From contig NC_092705.1 of assembly GCF_964275005.1 (NCBI RefSeq), positions 13,879,385-13,943,384 of the forward strand: a stretch of 64,000 nt of DNA, in the 5' to 3' direction. A program made the position numbers and the translations under genes. This DNA is from Diadema setosum (taxonomy: Eukaryota > Echinodermata > Echinoidea > Diadematoida > Diadematidae). The notes beneath the pieces are model-generated. The model had not been told where the DNA came from, did no database searches, and worked only from the letters and a program-made list of their open reading frames with translations. Shown here piece after piece: positions 23,031 through 34,000 of the stretch; position 1 is the first letter of the stretch, and each line of letters starts with the position of its first letter.

Positions 23031-23469
23031 ACCTCACGTGTGTTCCGTCTGAACAGGGATTTTACGAACCGGCGAATACGAACATTTGCCGGTTCGTAAT
23101 GTCACAAATTGCAGCATTTGGACATTTTGAAAATTCGTCACTACCAAAAATACATGTTTTCGTGAATTTTGCGATTTGATATTTTGGGGATGGATAGAGT
23201 TTGGTGTGGACATTCAAAAAATGGAAAAAAGTGAATTTTGAAAAATTGACCCAAATTCGAACATTCGCCGGTTCGTAATGCGACCGACGAAATGAATACA
23301 TAACACATAAGGTCGATAAGGCGAAGTAACACATCGTGCTTGATATCGATGGTTTGTATATGCCATTTGTTTCCGCTTGTGTCTTCATCTTTCTTTTTGT
23401 AAAATTGTGGGTGTTGGAAATTTAGCTTTGTCGAACGCAACGGGGGCTGTGGGTGTGTTATCAGGGTAT

Positions 23470-23540
23470 TCCGAGACATACTGTGCATGCTGGGGGGGGG
23501 GGGGGGGGGAGGGAGGGGAGGAGGAGGAGGAGGAGGAGGG
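23470..23540. repeat. Poly-G and (GGA)n tract
   Basis: A G-run followed by GGA triplets. Copy 2 has a shorter G-run at 53853-53870. Confidence 0.9.
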
Positions 23541-23744
23541 AATAAGGGGTTATCGTTTAGTAGAACTCAATTACCCGAACAAGAGGTGGTTCCCACAAAA
23601 ATAGATTAACCGAAAAAAAAAAAAAATAATGAATAGGCCTACATAACATATCGCGCTCAACAAGGCATTGACCGGGAATTTTAAGCCACCACACTTCATC
23701 AGCGTTGGGTGTTCGATAAACCTAATGTCATATCAGTCAATTAA

Positions 23745-24483
23745 AGATAGTATAAAGTTTTGGTACCTCAAAAGTTTTCCTGAATTTTTGTGTTTCAGGT
23801 TAAAATACCTTTCATATAACTGACACTGTGAGACTTACTCGCCCCAAAGTGCTCTCATGTCTCTGTAATCATGCAATTAACTGCGACCAGGCAGCAGCCC
23901 CATACGCATAGCGACCAGCAGCCCCATACGAATAGCGTAATGGGGCTTCGCATTGCAACATTCAGGATCATGACAGATTTAGTATCGCGGGTAAATATCA
24001 ACTTAAGATCCCAAAATTTCTTCAATTTGAAGACTTACCAATTAAGTTGAAGTATTGAAAACAGGCTTCGGGCAACGTTTGGTTCTGCCAATAGTCCCTT
24101 TCTGTTGGAACTGATGACTGAATGTGACTCGGTCGAGTGGACATTTGGGAGAGCTACATACACTGAATACTACGGCCAGCGCATGCGCACACAAACATGT
24201 TATCCGTTCATGGATTTGAAATTTGTGCGCATGTTTTGTACGGGGCTGCACGCTGCTGGTCGCAGTTATCATGCAGGTTTCGTACAATACGTGTACAACC
24301 TCGCCGCGCCGTCGAACGGCGGCGGCTCTGGTACGAAACCATTATTGCATGATTACTAAGACATGAGAGCACTTTGGGGCGAGTAAGTCTCATAGTGTTA
24401 GTTATATGAAAGGTACTTTAACCTGAAACACAAACTAAGACAAGGAAATTCAGGGAAACTTTTGAGGTACCAAAACTTTATCT
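23745..24483. mobile_element. TTAA-flanked inverted-repeat element (739 bp), copy 1 only
   Basis: Flanked by TTAA on both sides (23741-23744 and 24484-24487). The ends are about 115-bp inverted repeats sharing AAAGTTTTGGTACCTCAAAA and TACTCGCCCCAAAGTGCTCT. Copy 2 shows the empty site near 56468 (CAATTAAGTGCAGCTGGG). The TTAA target is typical of piggyBac and Kolobok. The centre has an 84-codon plus-strand frame (24105-24359) that looks non-functional. Confidence 0.85.
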
Positions 24484-24627
24484 TTAAATGCAGCTGGGCC
24501 GAGTACACAATTAAAGGTTTATGATGGCGGATGAATTTCCATGATACATTTTGATAAATGACATGCGTCACCTCCTTCCTTGCAGAATGGCAGTCGCAGT
24601 GTGCAGTCACATCGACGGGGGTAAACC

Positions 24628-24942
24628 ACAGAACTATACAGATAGAATGCTCAAGCCCATTGACAACCCACGCGTAGCTTTATAGCAACTTGCGCGCACA
24701 TGCCGCCATCTTGGTGAGTCTTGCTCAAAGAGACTTGACAATACACATGCCTCTATAAATTTCTGTTCCGAAATTTTAAGTACTCTGGAAGGCCATGCTT
24801 CCAAACTGAGAGAGTAGTTTGATCCACAATTGAAAACCAAACAAAAAAGCAAGTAGCGGACTCGCCAAGATGGCAGAGATCGCGAGCTAGCGCTGGCTAT
24901 ACTTCGAGACCCCGCTTGAGCATTCTACCTGTATAGTTCTGT
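24628..24942. mobile_element. Short TIR element (315 bp), copy 1 only
   Basis: The left end ACAGAACTATACAGATAGAA and the right end CTACCTGTATAGTTCTGT are inverted over about 28 bp, both continuing into TGCTCAAGC. Copy 2 lacks it between 56605 and 56620. No ORF of note. The target duplication is unclear. Confidence 0.8.
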
Positions 24943-25015
24943 TGGGTGAGCCTGCGAGTGGGGAATAAGAACAGAGGCAAAACGTTTACTCAAGTATCAT
25001 GCAAACGTTACACGA

Positions 25016-25066
25016 CGCGCGTGCGCGCGCGCGCGCGCACACACACACACACACGCACATCCACTC
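25016..25066. repeat. (CG)n(CA)n microsatellite
   Basis: Compound dinucleotide tract, matched in copy 2 at 56690-56740. Confidence 0.9.
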
Positions 25067-25074
25067 ACGCTCAC

Positions 25075-26220
25075 ACAAACGAATATACACACCAGCGAGT
25101 AATGTAGCCTACACACAAAGGCATAGACACCAGACACATGCCAGCATACCCTCAGTATACGTCTAAAGTGTGTTTATAATGTTATATGTAGGTCTTATGT
25201 GTCTTGTTGTAATCATGTCTTTATAGATAAGTAAAAACAAAGGACATGTTGACATAATGCCAGGTCCATGGTCCTATTCTGGACACATGGCAGGTAAAAC
25301 CACACTTACAAATACTTACAGTGAATGGATAACAATATAGCTATATTCGCAACAGATTTGTGAGGCTGACAACAATTACACAAAATTAATTGATCAGCGC
25401 ACATTTTCCCACACAGTACACCTACATGTACACTATAACATTTCTGATTCCTGAAGTGTTAATCAACTGTACTATCTTTATATTTTCCGGGATACGTATT
25501 GCATAATTTTGAGTGTTTAAGTGTCAGTAACCAATGACTCAGTTCGTTATTTTGTCCAGGAAGCTCCATCACATTTTCTAACTGATCAAATGAATTTCGA
25601 ATAAATCATTATGTCAGCAATACATGCATTTCCAAGTGTTCGCGTGTCAATCCAATTTTACTAATTTATACACAGTTTTGGATAAGTGCCAAATGTGATT
25701 CCAGTAAATCATTGCATTTTATCCAATCAATGTAATAATTCTCCATAATTACTACACGTTACAAGTGCCTTTCATATTATTATTTATCATGCGAATATGT
25801 ATGTATACATTATGTATGATGGTGCGTGATTTCCTATACACAATCACAGACTACATGCACACCATAATAACATCATCACAAGTGATATAAATAAAAAGTG
25901 GAAAAACAAGAGAAACTATAAGATATGGAGACCTATAACTAACCCGTAACTAACCCGAAACAAACACCCTGGACAAATCCCTACTCTTAAGTCGCTGTCA
26001 TGCAGGAAGAGAGAGAAAAGAAAAAGAGAGAGAGAGGGTGTGTGTGTGTGAGAGAGAGAGAAAAAAAAACTTATTACGTGATGTGAAAATAAAAGACAAA
26101 AAAGAGATAGAAGAGACTATAACAAAACGAGAGGTAATGGATGATTGGAGCCGCTCTGCAGTGATTGCTTGGTTTTAGCAGAAAATAAAGTTGATTTTCC
26201 AGTTCTTCGCAACCATTAAA
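25075..26220. other. End of paralogous block and AT-rich flank
   Basis: 25075-25180 and about 25790-25890 align with 57263-57520. Between and after them I see only AT-rich DNA and a GA/GT simple tract at 26010-26075. No exon found. Confidence 0.5.
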
Positions 26221-26224
26221 GGAT

Positions 26225-26590
26225 CAGCACAATTTTACAGTTTCATACTGTTAATATACATAATATTAATTTTCATGATGAGATTCAGATAGATTCTTGT
26301 AAATGTTCAAGATTTTTTTCTTCAAATTATTCTTAAAAGAACTTAAACTTGGGGACGCCTTCAAACTATCACAGGGATTATTCCAATATTTAGGTTCAGC
26401 AAATGTAAATATAGATTGTGTAAAAATAGTCCTAGTTAAAGGCAGATGAAATTCATCAGAGTGACTAGTCGGGTATTTACGGGATGAGCGGTTTCTCGCA
26501 AACATGCAGGTGAAAACGGACGGCAATTTTGGAAGACTGCCACCTGCGGAAGTTCCCAGGCGGGCTTGAAGAACTTGCTCAAGCAAGTGA
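26225..26590 (-). mobile_element. LINE 3' fragment
   Basis: A minus-strand frame contains RSSRKYPTSHSDEFHLPLTR and KYWNNPCDSLKASPSLSSFK, the usual C-terminal tail of CR1/L2-like LINE proteins. The 5' side joins an unrelated segment with a direct repeat (CTCTTCACCATACAGCGAGA twice at 26635-26690). Confidence 0.75.
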
Positions 26591-26599
26591 TGCTGCCCT

Positions 26600-27880
26600 G
26601 AACTAGCATTTTGCGAAAACCCTCTCGCTGCTGGGGTCTCTTCACCATACAGCGAGAGAGCTTGGCTCTCTTCACCATACAGCGAGAGGGCCTTGACAAA
26701 AAACTAGCCCTGAACTGCAGCCGCAGCCTGGATATAGACCTATGAGGTTACATCCCCCCCCCCCCCCACCCCGTTGTATTGCATCATACGACAGAAGAAC
26801 AAGTGCAGAACTGCTCATTAAATCTGTCTGTTCGCTACAAAGACATACAAACAAAATGTTCTGATGCCTTCTGGTAAGCCAAGTGGCATCTTTTTCGGGT
26901 CCTGTGTATAAGATACATTACTAAAGATATTGAAAATAGAGGGAAATACGAGAAGAGGAACAACGATTTCACATGACATTGCATAGTGCCGCATTATCAA
27001 AAGCAAAGCGATAGCAGATATTCTGGACACATTTCAGCTCACTTAATGCACTTTTCCGTTTACAGATATATACATTGGCAAGAGTTAAAGATTGTTGATG
27101 TTTCGGTATTCAGCCGGAGACACTATTTGATACCAATTTTAAAGTTGCTTTATTTCAGCAAAGTAGCATTCAAGGTGACAGAGCTTCGACAAATATAGAT
27201 ACAGATTCTCTGTTTCGTAAAACGCATGTACTTTAAAGAGCAGTATCTTCAGTATTATAGTGTATTGAGCTAAACTTCGTTCACACCTAGCCTGCATTAT
27301 TACATTCTGATATATACCAATTTCCATTGCTACTTAAAACTGACCGACGCCATTCAAAATATATGGGAAAATTGAAAATCTCAGTAATCAGAAGTCAGTG
27401 CTGTTTTTCTCGAAAATATCACACAAGGTTAGTTCTCATGTTAATAGTTCTCATGACATTAAGAGAAAGTTAGAACCGCATTTAGGTCGTTTCAAGTCGT
27501 TTGCTACAAATGCAGAAAAAACCATCATATTCACCACCACCACATTCAAATAAAAAATAAGTTCAACACATGAAGGAGAAAGAAAAAAAAATGATCGAGG
27601 CAATTCTGCGAGCTAAAATAGATTAATACAGGAATCTTAACAAACTTGACATTATCTAAAGGATTGTTAACCCAACTCTGCACTGATAGAGCAGGAGGAC
27701 TCATTATCAATACATAATGTATTAACAATATAAAGACATGGAGTATCTTGGAAAATTTCTCTTAAGTTGCCCCCCCCCCCCTTCTCTCTCTGTTACAAGA
27801 AGTTGTATGCATCACGGGTGTGAGCGTACTTGCAGAAAAAAAAAAAAAATCTGAAAAAATCGTACAAAAAGTTTGAAGTG
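26600..27880. other. Unassigned intergenic DNA
   Basis: Holds the short direct repeat at 26635-26690, C-runs at 26754-26772 and 27769-27780, and a poly-A run at 27835-27850. I see no supported gene. Confidence 0.5.
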
Positions 27881-27884
27881 CATT

Positions 27885-29690
27885 TCAGTTCAGTTCAATT
27901 CAATTCAATTCGATTTCATTTCATTTTTCGACAAGAACATATAGACATCACTTTTTTTAAACAGAAAATAAGGTGCGTAAAACTATATTGTAGGATGAAA
28001 AGAATGTACAATGAATGCACCACCTTACGATAATTATACATTATCATAAAACTAAAGTGATTAGAAGTAAGTAAATAGTATGCAAAATTCGAAAAATGGC
28101 GGGACCCGCTAAAAAGACAAAGCTTGCAGGATATGGGCCCCTAAGAAGAAAAACATCAGTTGAGAGCAAAGAAAAAGTCTGGAAGCCCACTAGAAAGACA
28201 GATCAACAAAAACAGACACATATACACACGAACAACATGAAACGGGACTGAAATAGTAGGAGTAACAGTACAACGGAGAGCCGACTATGAGACGATACAA
28301 AATGAGACAAAGCTAACATAACAGTAAGAGAACAGAACAGAATGTCACAGACAAAAACGTTCAGCAGAGACAGCGATCTCGTCAGAAGTATGTCAAGAGA
28401 GAGAAAAAAAAAAGTGACGCGAGAAAGAACAAGGTAATGGAGGTATAAATCGCGGAAATATCCTGGCCTTATATATGAGTATAATGATAGGAGCTATATA
28501 CGTAGAAATCAATACGTGATAACGTAGGTTCTTAGATAAGGGGTTATAACAGCTGGTTAATTCAATTCATTAGAATTATAAGATTGCAATAGAAAACATT
28601 GCAGTTTCGTTTTGAATGAGTATATAGAGGGGGCATTTTTAATATCGGGATGCAAGGAATTCCAACAACTTGGGCCAGCATAAACAAATGTGTTCTTGGC
28701 TAAAATCGTACGAAGAAGAGGTAAATGATATTCATTAGAACGTCGAGTTGGATATTCATGAAATGACTGATTTTTTAGGAACATGGAATGGAAGATATCA
28801 GGAAGAGAGTTATTGTTATACATAAAAAATACATAAATTGTCCTAAATTAGATAAAAACAAATCTCTAAATTTTAACAGCTTTAAGTAGGAGCAAACAAT
28901 ACATCTGTGTGAGAACGTATGGGAGAATAACAAATGACGCGGAGAGCTTTCTTTTGCAAGAGGAACACTCTATCCAACAAATTTTGGTGAGTGTTGCCCC
29001 AAACTAAAACTCCATAATAAAGGTAAGGCAATATCGATGCAGAGTATAACATAAGTAATGATTCTTTTAGGTAAACACAATTTTAATCTATTGATAACGC
29101 CTATATTAGGTGAAATTATATTACAGATATAATCAATATGCAATTTCCAAGAAAGTTTTTCATCTACAATAACACCAAGGAATTAAAAATATGAAACTCT
29201 TTCTAGATGAGTATCGTCCAAAACTATGTCTGTACTTAAAGTGCTAACAGTATTACTAAAAAGCATATATTTCGTGTTTTTTTTTAACATTCAACGAGAG
29301 CTTATTTGCTCTAACCCAATTTGTTACTTTTTTCAATTCGCTACTAACGTTTTGTACAGGAATATCAATATCACTGTGAGCAAGAAATACATTAGTATCT
29401 TCGGCAAAATGTATAAAGGAAAGGGCTGCAGATACTTGACAAGGGAAGTCTAGCAGACTTCCCTGAGGCACCCCACATTTAACTTCTCTGATCAATGAGT
29501 TGTCATTTTCAATTGTGACAAATTGTCTTCTATAACTCTTGAAACACTCCAAGGCCTTCCCACGTTTTCCATAATGCGATAACTTGTAAAGTAAAATATC
29601 ATGATTAATTGTATCGAAGGCCTTGGAGAAGTCCAAGAAAATACTAATCAAATGAGAGTGGTAATGTAACTGTGAACATTATATAAATAA
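27885..29690 (-). mobile_element. LINE remnant with RT core
   Basis: The minus strand shows reverse transcriptase motifs FLDFSKAFDTINHDIL and CGVPQGSLL near 29460-29650. FAEDTN stands where FADDT is usual, after a deletion that removes the GPLLF region. A C-terminal tail with YPTRRSNEYHLPLLR is at 28557-28823. The 3' end is a TTCAATT-type tail near 27890. Stops and a deletion make it dead. Confidence 0.85.
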
Positions 29691-30400
29691 CAATACAATC
29701 TGATTTGCAATCAGCGACTGCAATGCCGACAACAGAAAAATGTTGTCCTTTTAGATTTTTTGATAAAGCCTAATACAGTAAGTACAGCTGCCTTCAGATA
29801 CGAGTGCTTGCTTCTTATTTCTGGAATTATCATAAGACTTATTGCAAGTATCGTCATGAGTATGTCTCCTGAATTCTCTTAGTACTGAATGTCTTACTTC
29901 AGCCATGGACCTCGATATAACCTCATCATTGTCAGCAGATGAGTAGATTTAAAAAAGCCTCATACGGTTGTTCATAATACTTGTGACTTTAAGAATATAT
30001 TTAATATAACACAATTATCATTTAACCCAATTTAAATCCTGTGCACAAAAATGAACAGGAAAAGGGTTAAAACTTTCACTCAATTAATTTCAAACATACC
30101 AGTAAGTCAGCCTTCAATAACAATGTCATTTATTTGAATATCCTGCAGATTTGAACTCTTTCCCAGAGTTGGCTTGGAGAAATGATAAACGCTTTGTCAC
30201 TTTTGCGGCAGATTCGTTCCAATCAGATAGATATCGGAACACTGAAATTTAACGATCTCCCCGGCTTGCTCATTGTATCACTGAGTCTGGAAGCTGTCAT
30301 AGTTCCTTAAACTACTATGAATTACTGAGTCTTCCCTGAAGTTGCCTCACTTAAAGATGGTTTCTCTTGTTTTCATATCATTGTGAGCTACAGCACATCA
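29690..30400. other. Unassigned DNA downstream of gene 2
   Basis: AT-rich, no repeat or coding signal recognised. A minus-strand AATAAA at about 30130 is a possible distal poly(A) signal for gene 2. Confidence 0.4.
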
Positions 30401-30764
30401 ACACGGTGAATTGGCTCAGTCGGTAGCGAGTCTGCCTCACGATCCTACGGGCCCGGGTTCGAACCCGATTCTGAACCGAGCAATGTTGTGTGTAAACATA
30501 CCGTCCCCTCTAGCAAGAGGCAAAACACTCTGTCCCTCGGATAGGACATAACATGGAGGTCCCGTGTATGTGAGAGTCACAACTCATGCACGTAAAAGAT
30601 CCTGCTTCATTCATTCATCGCAAAGAGCAAGATATTTAACCCGGTGAAGTGGTCACACCTCACATCCAACTGAACCCCATGGAAGACCAGCTTAACGTAG
30701 CTGAATATGGGCTATCCAGCCATCTTCGCAGATGGAAATGAACAAACAAACAAATAAACAAACA
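30401..30764 (+). mobile_element. tRNA-derived SINE, second family
   Basis: The head has TTGGCTCAGTCGGTAGCGAG (box A) and GGGTTCGAACCC (box B). An unrelated body of about 280 bp follows, with AGATCCTGC and GGGCTATCCAGCCATCTTCG, and a (AAAC)n tail. It lies about 50 bp beyond the gene 2 stop codon, in opposite orientation, so it may be part of that gene's 3' UTR. Confidence 0.85.
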
Positions 30765-30813
30765 CTAAAGTAATTCTGTCAAGTTCTCATCAAGTCTGCT
30801 TTTGTTGCGAATG

Positions 30814-31058
30814 TCACTGAGGCCTTTCGCGGTGGAAGGTGGAGCACATCTCGATTGCTTTCAGAAGTCGAAACTTCGTGTCAGCCTCTGACTCGTACTC
30901 CGGAAGATCCATGGAGATGTAACCCGGACAAGTCATGACCTCCGGGCATACTTTTTCCGGTGGGTCCCCGTGTCGCTCCGGAGCGTTCATCCACTTGATG
31001 GTGAATTTTAGCGACTTGAAGCCACCAACCGGCACGTGGTCGGATCCAGTCAGGAATT
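30814..31058 (-). CDS. Gene 2 exon 13 (HECT C-lobe, catalytic Cys, stop)
   Basis: The acceptor is cctcttgtag. Reads FLTGSDHVPVGGFKSLKFTI and later VMTCPGYISMDLPEYESE, ending STFHRERPQ and TGA at 30814-30816. The TCxxxxxxDLPxY pattern fits the HECT active-site loop. The usual Phe four residues before the family C terminus is not in its normal place. Confidence 0.92.
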
Positions 31059-34000
31059 CTACAAGAGGAACAAACGTAGAACAGGACTTTTAAACATGAT
31101 CCTTACATCCTAGACCGGCAAGATGTCTACCAACAGTGACCCTCTTCCCAAATGGGTTCCCGGTGATGCAGTGGTATGAACATGGGCTAAGTTCTCCGGG
31201 TAAGAAGCAGTGCTCACACGGAAGAGAAAATCCGGGAAATAAGACCTTATCATCATAACTATTGACCTAACTGATATTACTCCTTGTTATCACCCATATC
31301 ACTATATAATTCTTATTATTTTCATTGGCATCATCATCCCTGTCACCTTTACTTCAATTACAATAACCACAAATGACGTCATTGCCGTAAGAGCAAAATA
31401 CGTACATGTAGTAGATAGGAAAACTCGATTCTCTATAATCCTTGAATAACATAGGGCCTACGCAGTTTGAAACCACAACTCAGTTGCGAGAAATCTAAGT
31501 GCAATTTCATGCAAAGTTGAAAAATGAATTTTCAGCTGTAAACAGTTGTAAAACAGATCAATAAATGGGTGGAAGTTTGGAGAAAATGAGAGCCTTAAAT
31601 AGTGTGCATCTCCATAATATGGAACTGGAAAACGAACTAGAGGGTGCACATCACGAGCTCGACACAAGTCATACAACTCACGAACTAGACACTGTGTGAA
31701 CAAGGTCCACGATTTCGACATCAGCTGAAATACTCGTATGAGCTATACAATTCACGAGCTGGCGCATGGGCCTCAATTGCCTAGTGTCTACCTCATGGGC
31801 CTGCTTTACTTTCACAATAGTCTGTTATTGTCTAGCTATAATCGCGTGGGCATTTTTTACTTGGTGTCTATAGCTCATGGGCTGTATGACTCGTGGGTGT
31901 ATGATTAATGGACCTTTTTTTTCCATATCTAGTTCGTGGGTCGTATGACTTATGGGTGTCGAACTCATGGGACAACCTCAAAATAGAAAGTATACGTTGC
32001 TGGTTTAATTATAATATGCTCCAATGTAGCTTGTCAGCGTGATTTCTTGTCTGCTTTTCTCTGTCTTCGATTGTAGAGCAATATAATGAACGAATCTTTC
32101 CAAAAGGATCTGATCCATGCAGATTATGGTAATGTGATAAGTTCATTATTCGACAGGAGCTGCTTGAAAAACCTTTTTTTTTTTTCTTTTAATCTGCCTC
32201 GTTTTTGGTTTCTCCGGATAGTCATTTTAAAGGTTGTGACTTGAAGATCATAAACTTTTACCGAGTATGTAATAAGACAATCAGCGTAACGGATCCCGAT
32301 TAACTAAGATTACCCATGCTTTTTCTTTACCATGGCTACTACTGGGAAACCGAATAATATGTGTTTATTCACATCGATAAAGAGCAATATGTCAATAAGT
32401 TGCAACAATTCACGTCATAGACATTCTAGAGCAATGTAGAAGCATATCGGCAATTGACTGGAAAGTCAGCGTAGGAAGGGGAAGTGAAAGTCAAGGACAA
32501 GACGTACTCAAGTACCGCCGTTTGTCATCTTCATCAAGCTGATGGAAGACATTCCAGAATCTTCTGATCACAGGATGTTGCGGGTGATAGGGAAGCTCGT
32601 ATCGGGTGCTCTGCATGGCATTGAACAGGTGGGTGAGAATTGCGAACGTTAAACACCAGCGAACGTTGCGAACGTTAAACACATTGATTAATTAATCAGT
32701 CAATGAATTAATCAATGTGTTTGTTTATTCATTTACTCATTTTCTTCATATTTTTATCCACATGTATGTATTATGTTTTCTACAGTAGTTCATTTCTTAT
32801 CTATTTGTATATTCATTTTCTCTTGATATTCCCAAAAGGGTACAGTATATCAAAAGTGATGAAACACATAAATTTCAGTAAGCATAAAAGGGTAAAAAAA
32901 TGCTGAATATAGTTCCAGGAGAATTAAAAATAAGACAAACTTTTTAATAACAAATTTCAAAGAGACAGGTAAAAGACGTCACAAAAATTCTAATTACATT
33001 GTATTCCAATAAGGCTCGGACAAAAAGTACCATCACTGTCTTCATGCCTCTGAAATTCCACGTCAGGTTGTTTGTAACTTCCCTAATCTTTAACCAATTT
33101 TGATCCAATTTCCACCGTTGTACTGGAAGATTTTACTCTTTGCGATCAGACTCACTTATAACTGGGCAAGAATTCCTTTTTGATATATACCAAGGTTGAA
33201 TATCGAAAAATTAGATACATCACAGTTTCAGAATGGGATTGAACTCAGCACTCTCATGTCTTGTATACATGCAATTTCTTCTGTCTATGGTTGAGGTAAA
33301 AAATAAACATTTGGTATGCTGCAAACATTATAAGCGTCTCGGCTGCTACAGTACCTTTACATCAGCGACAAATTTATTATCAGCATTATCAGTATAAGGT
33401 GCTTATGCATGCATAAAAGTTGTTATTTTTTGTGGTAATACATGTTAAGACGATTCGGTAAATTAAATTTTTACGTGCTATATGCTTACATGGCCAATAT
33501 GGACAATAGTTGTCAACTTTAAAAACAAACAGCATCGTGCATATAATTGTAGTTTGGAGAGGTGTACATTTCGTGTTTAAAAGTAATTTGCTTTTTCTTT
33601 CATTCAATATACTATATATCCATAATGTGTATGATATGATAACAATTATTTGAATAGAGATGACGATTATGATATCGGGTATACCCTAGCGCTTTTCACC
33701 ATGGAATGAGAGTATTCAAACACGATCATGAGACAGGTATGATTTATGCGTAATAAGAATTTGTGAGAGCATGACATCATCAACGTGCTGATTTGAATAT
33801 TCACAATAACTGGTCAAGAAATGTTTTCCGAAAAATGTTTCAGAATGTCATCCGATTCTACATGGAATTTGTTTCTCTTTCTTATGTATTTGAATATGAA
33901 ATTGATAGAATTTTGAAGTTTTTTTTTTTCTTTAAAGAAATTTATCATTGTCATTGCCTTACATTTTCCAGTGATTCCCAATCTAATCTTTCCCCAAGAA

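Larger units (their letters stand above)
16570..23289. mobile_element. 6.72-kb TIR transposon with subterminal repeats, copy 1 only
   Basis: Both ends carry the same 38-bp inverted repeat, starting CGTCGGTCGCATTACG and containing GAACCGGCGAATG. They are flanked by AAAT at 16566-16569 and 23290-23293. Copy 2 gives the empty site near 53610 (CAATGACCAAAATAAATACA). The core ACGAACCGGC(A/G)AATG recurs in both orientations near 16799, 16863, 16890, 16940, 23064 and 23085, a layout often seen for transposase binding sites. The interior has broken minus-strand exons of an unrecognised gene, low-complexity coding repeats and two internal tandem duplications. A 4-bp target duplication with this terminus does not let me name a superfamily. 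Confidence 0.9.
3990..25890. repeat. Large paralogous block, copy 1
   Basis: Exon and intron sequence aligns in order with 39590-57520, interrupted by copy-specific insertions. Homology starts at a (TA)n tract near 3990-4020 and ends after a shared segment near 25800-25890 containing TATGTATGATGGTGCGTGA. The block holds seven exons of a HERC-like gene and about 10 kb of upstream DNA. Copy 1 is longer mainly because of the 6.7-kb element at 16570-23289. Confidence 0.9.

Noticed and set aside
24105..24359. An 84-residue frame with a start codon
   Set aside because: It lies wholly inside the TTAA-flanked inverted-repeat element and runs into its right arm; no recognisable protein features.
30401..30475. 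A tRNA gene on the plus strand
   Set aside because: tRNA-like head only; followed by a repetitive body and an (AAAC)n tail, as in SINEs.
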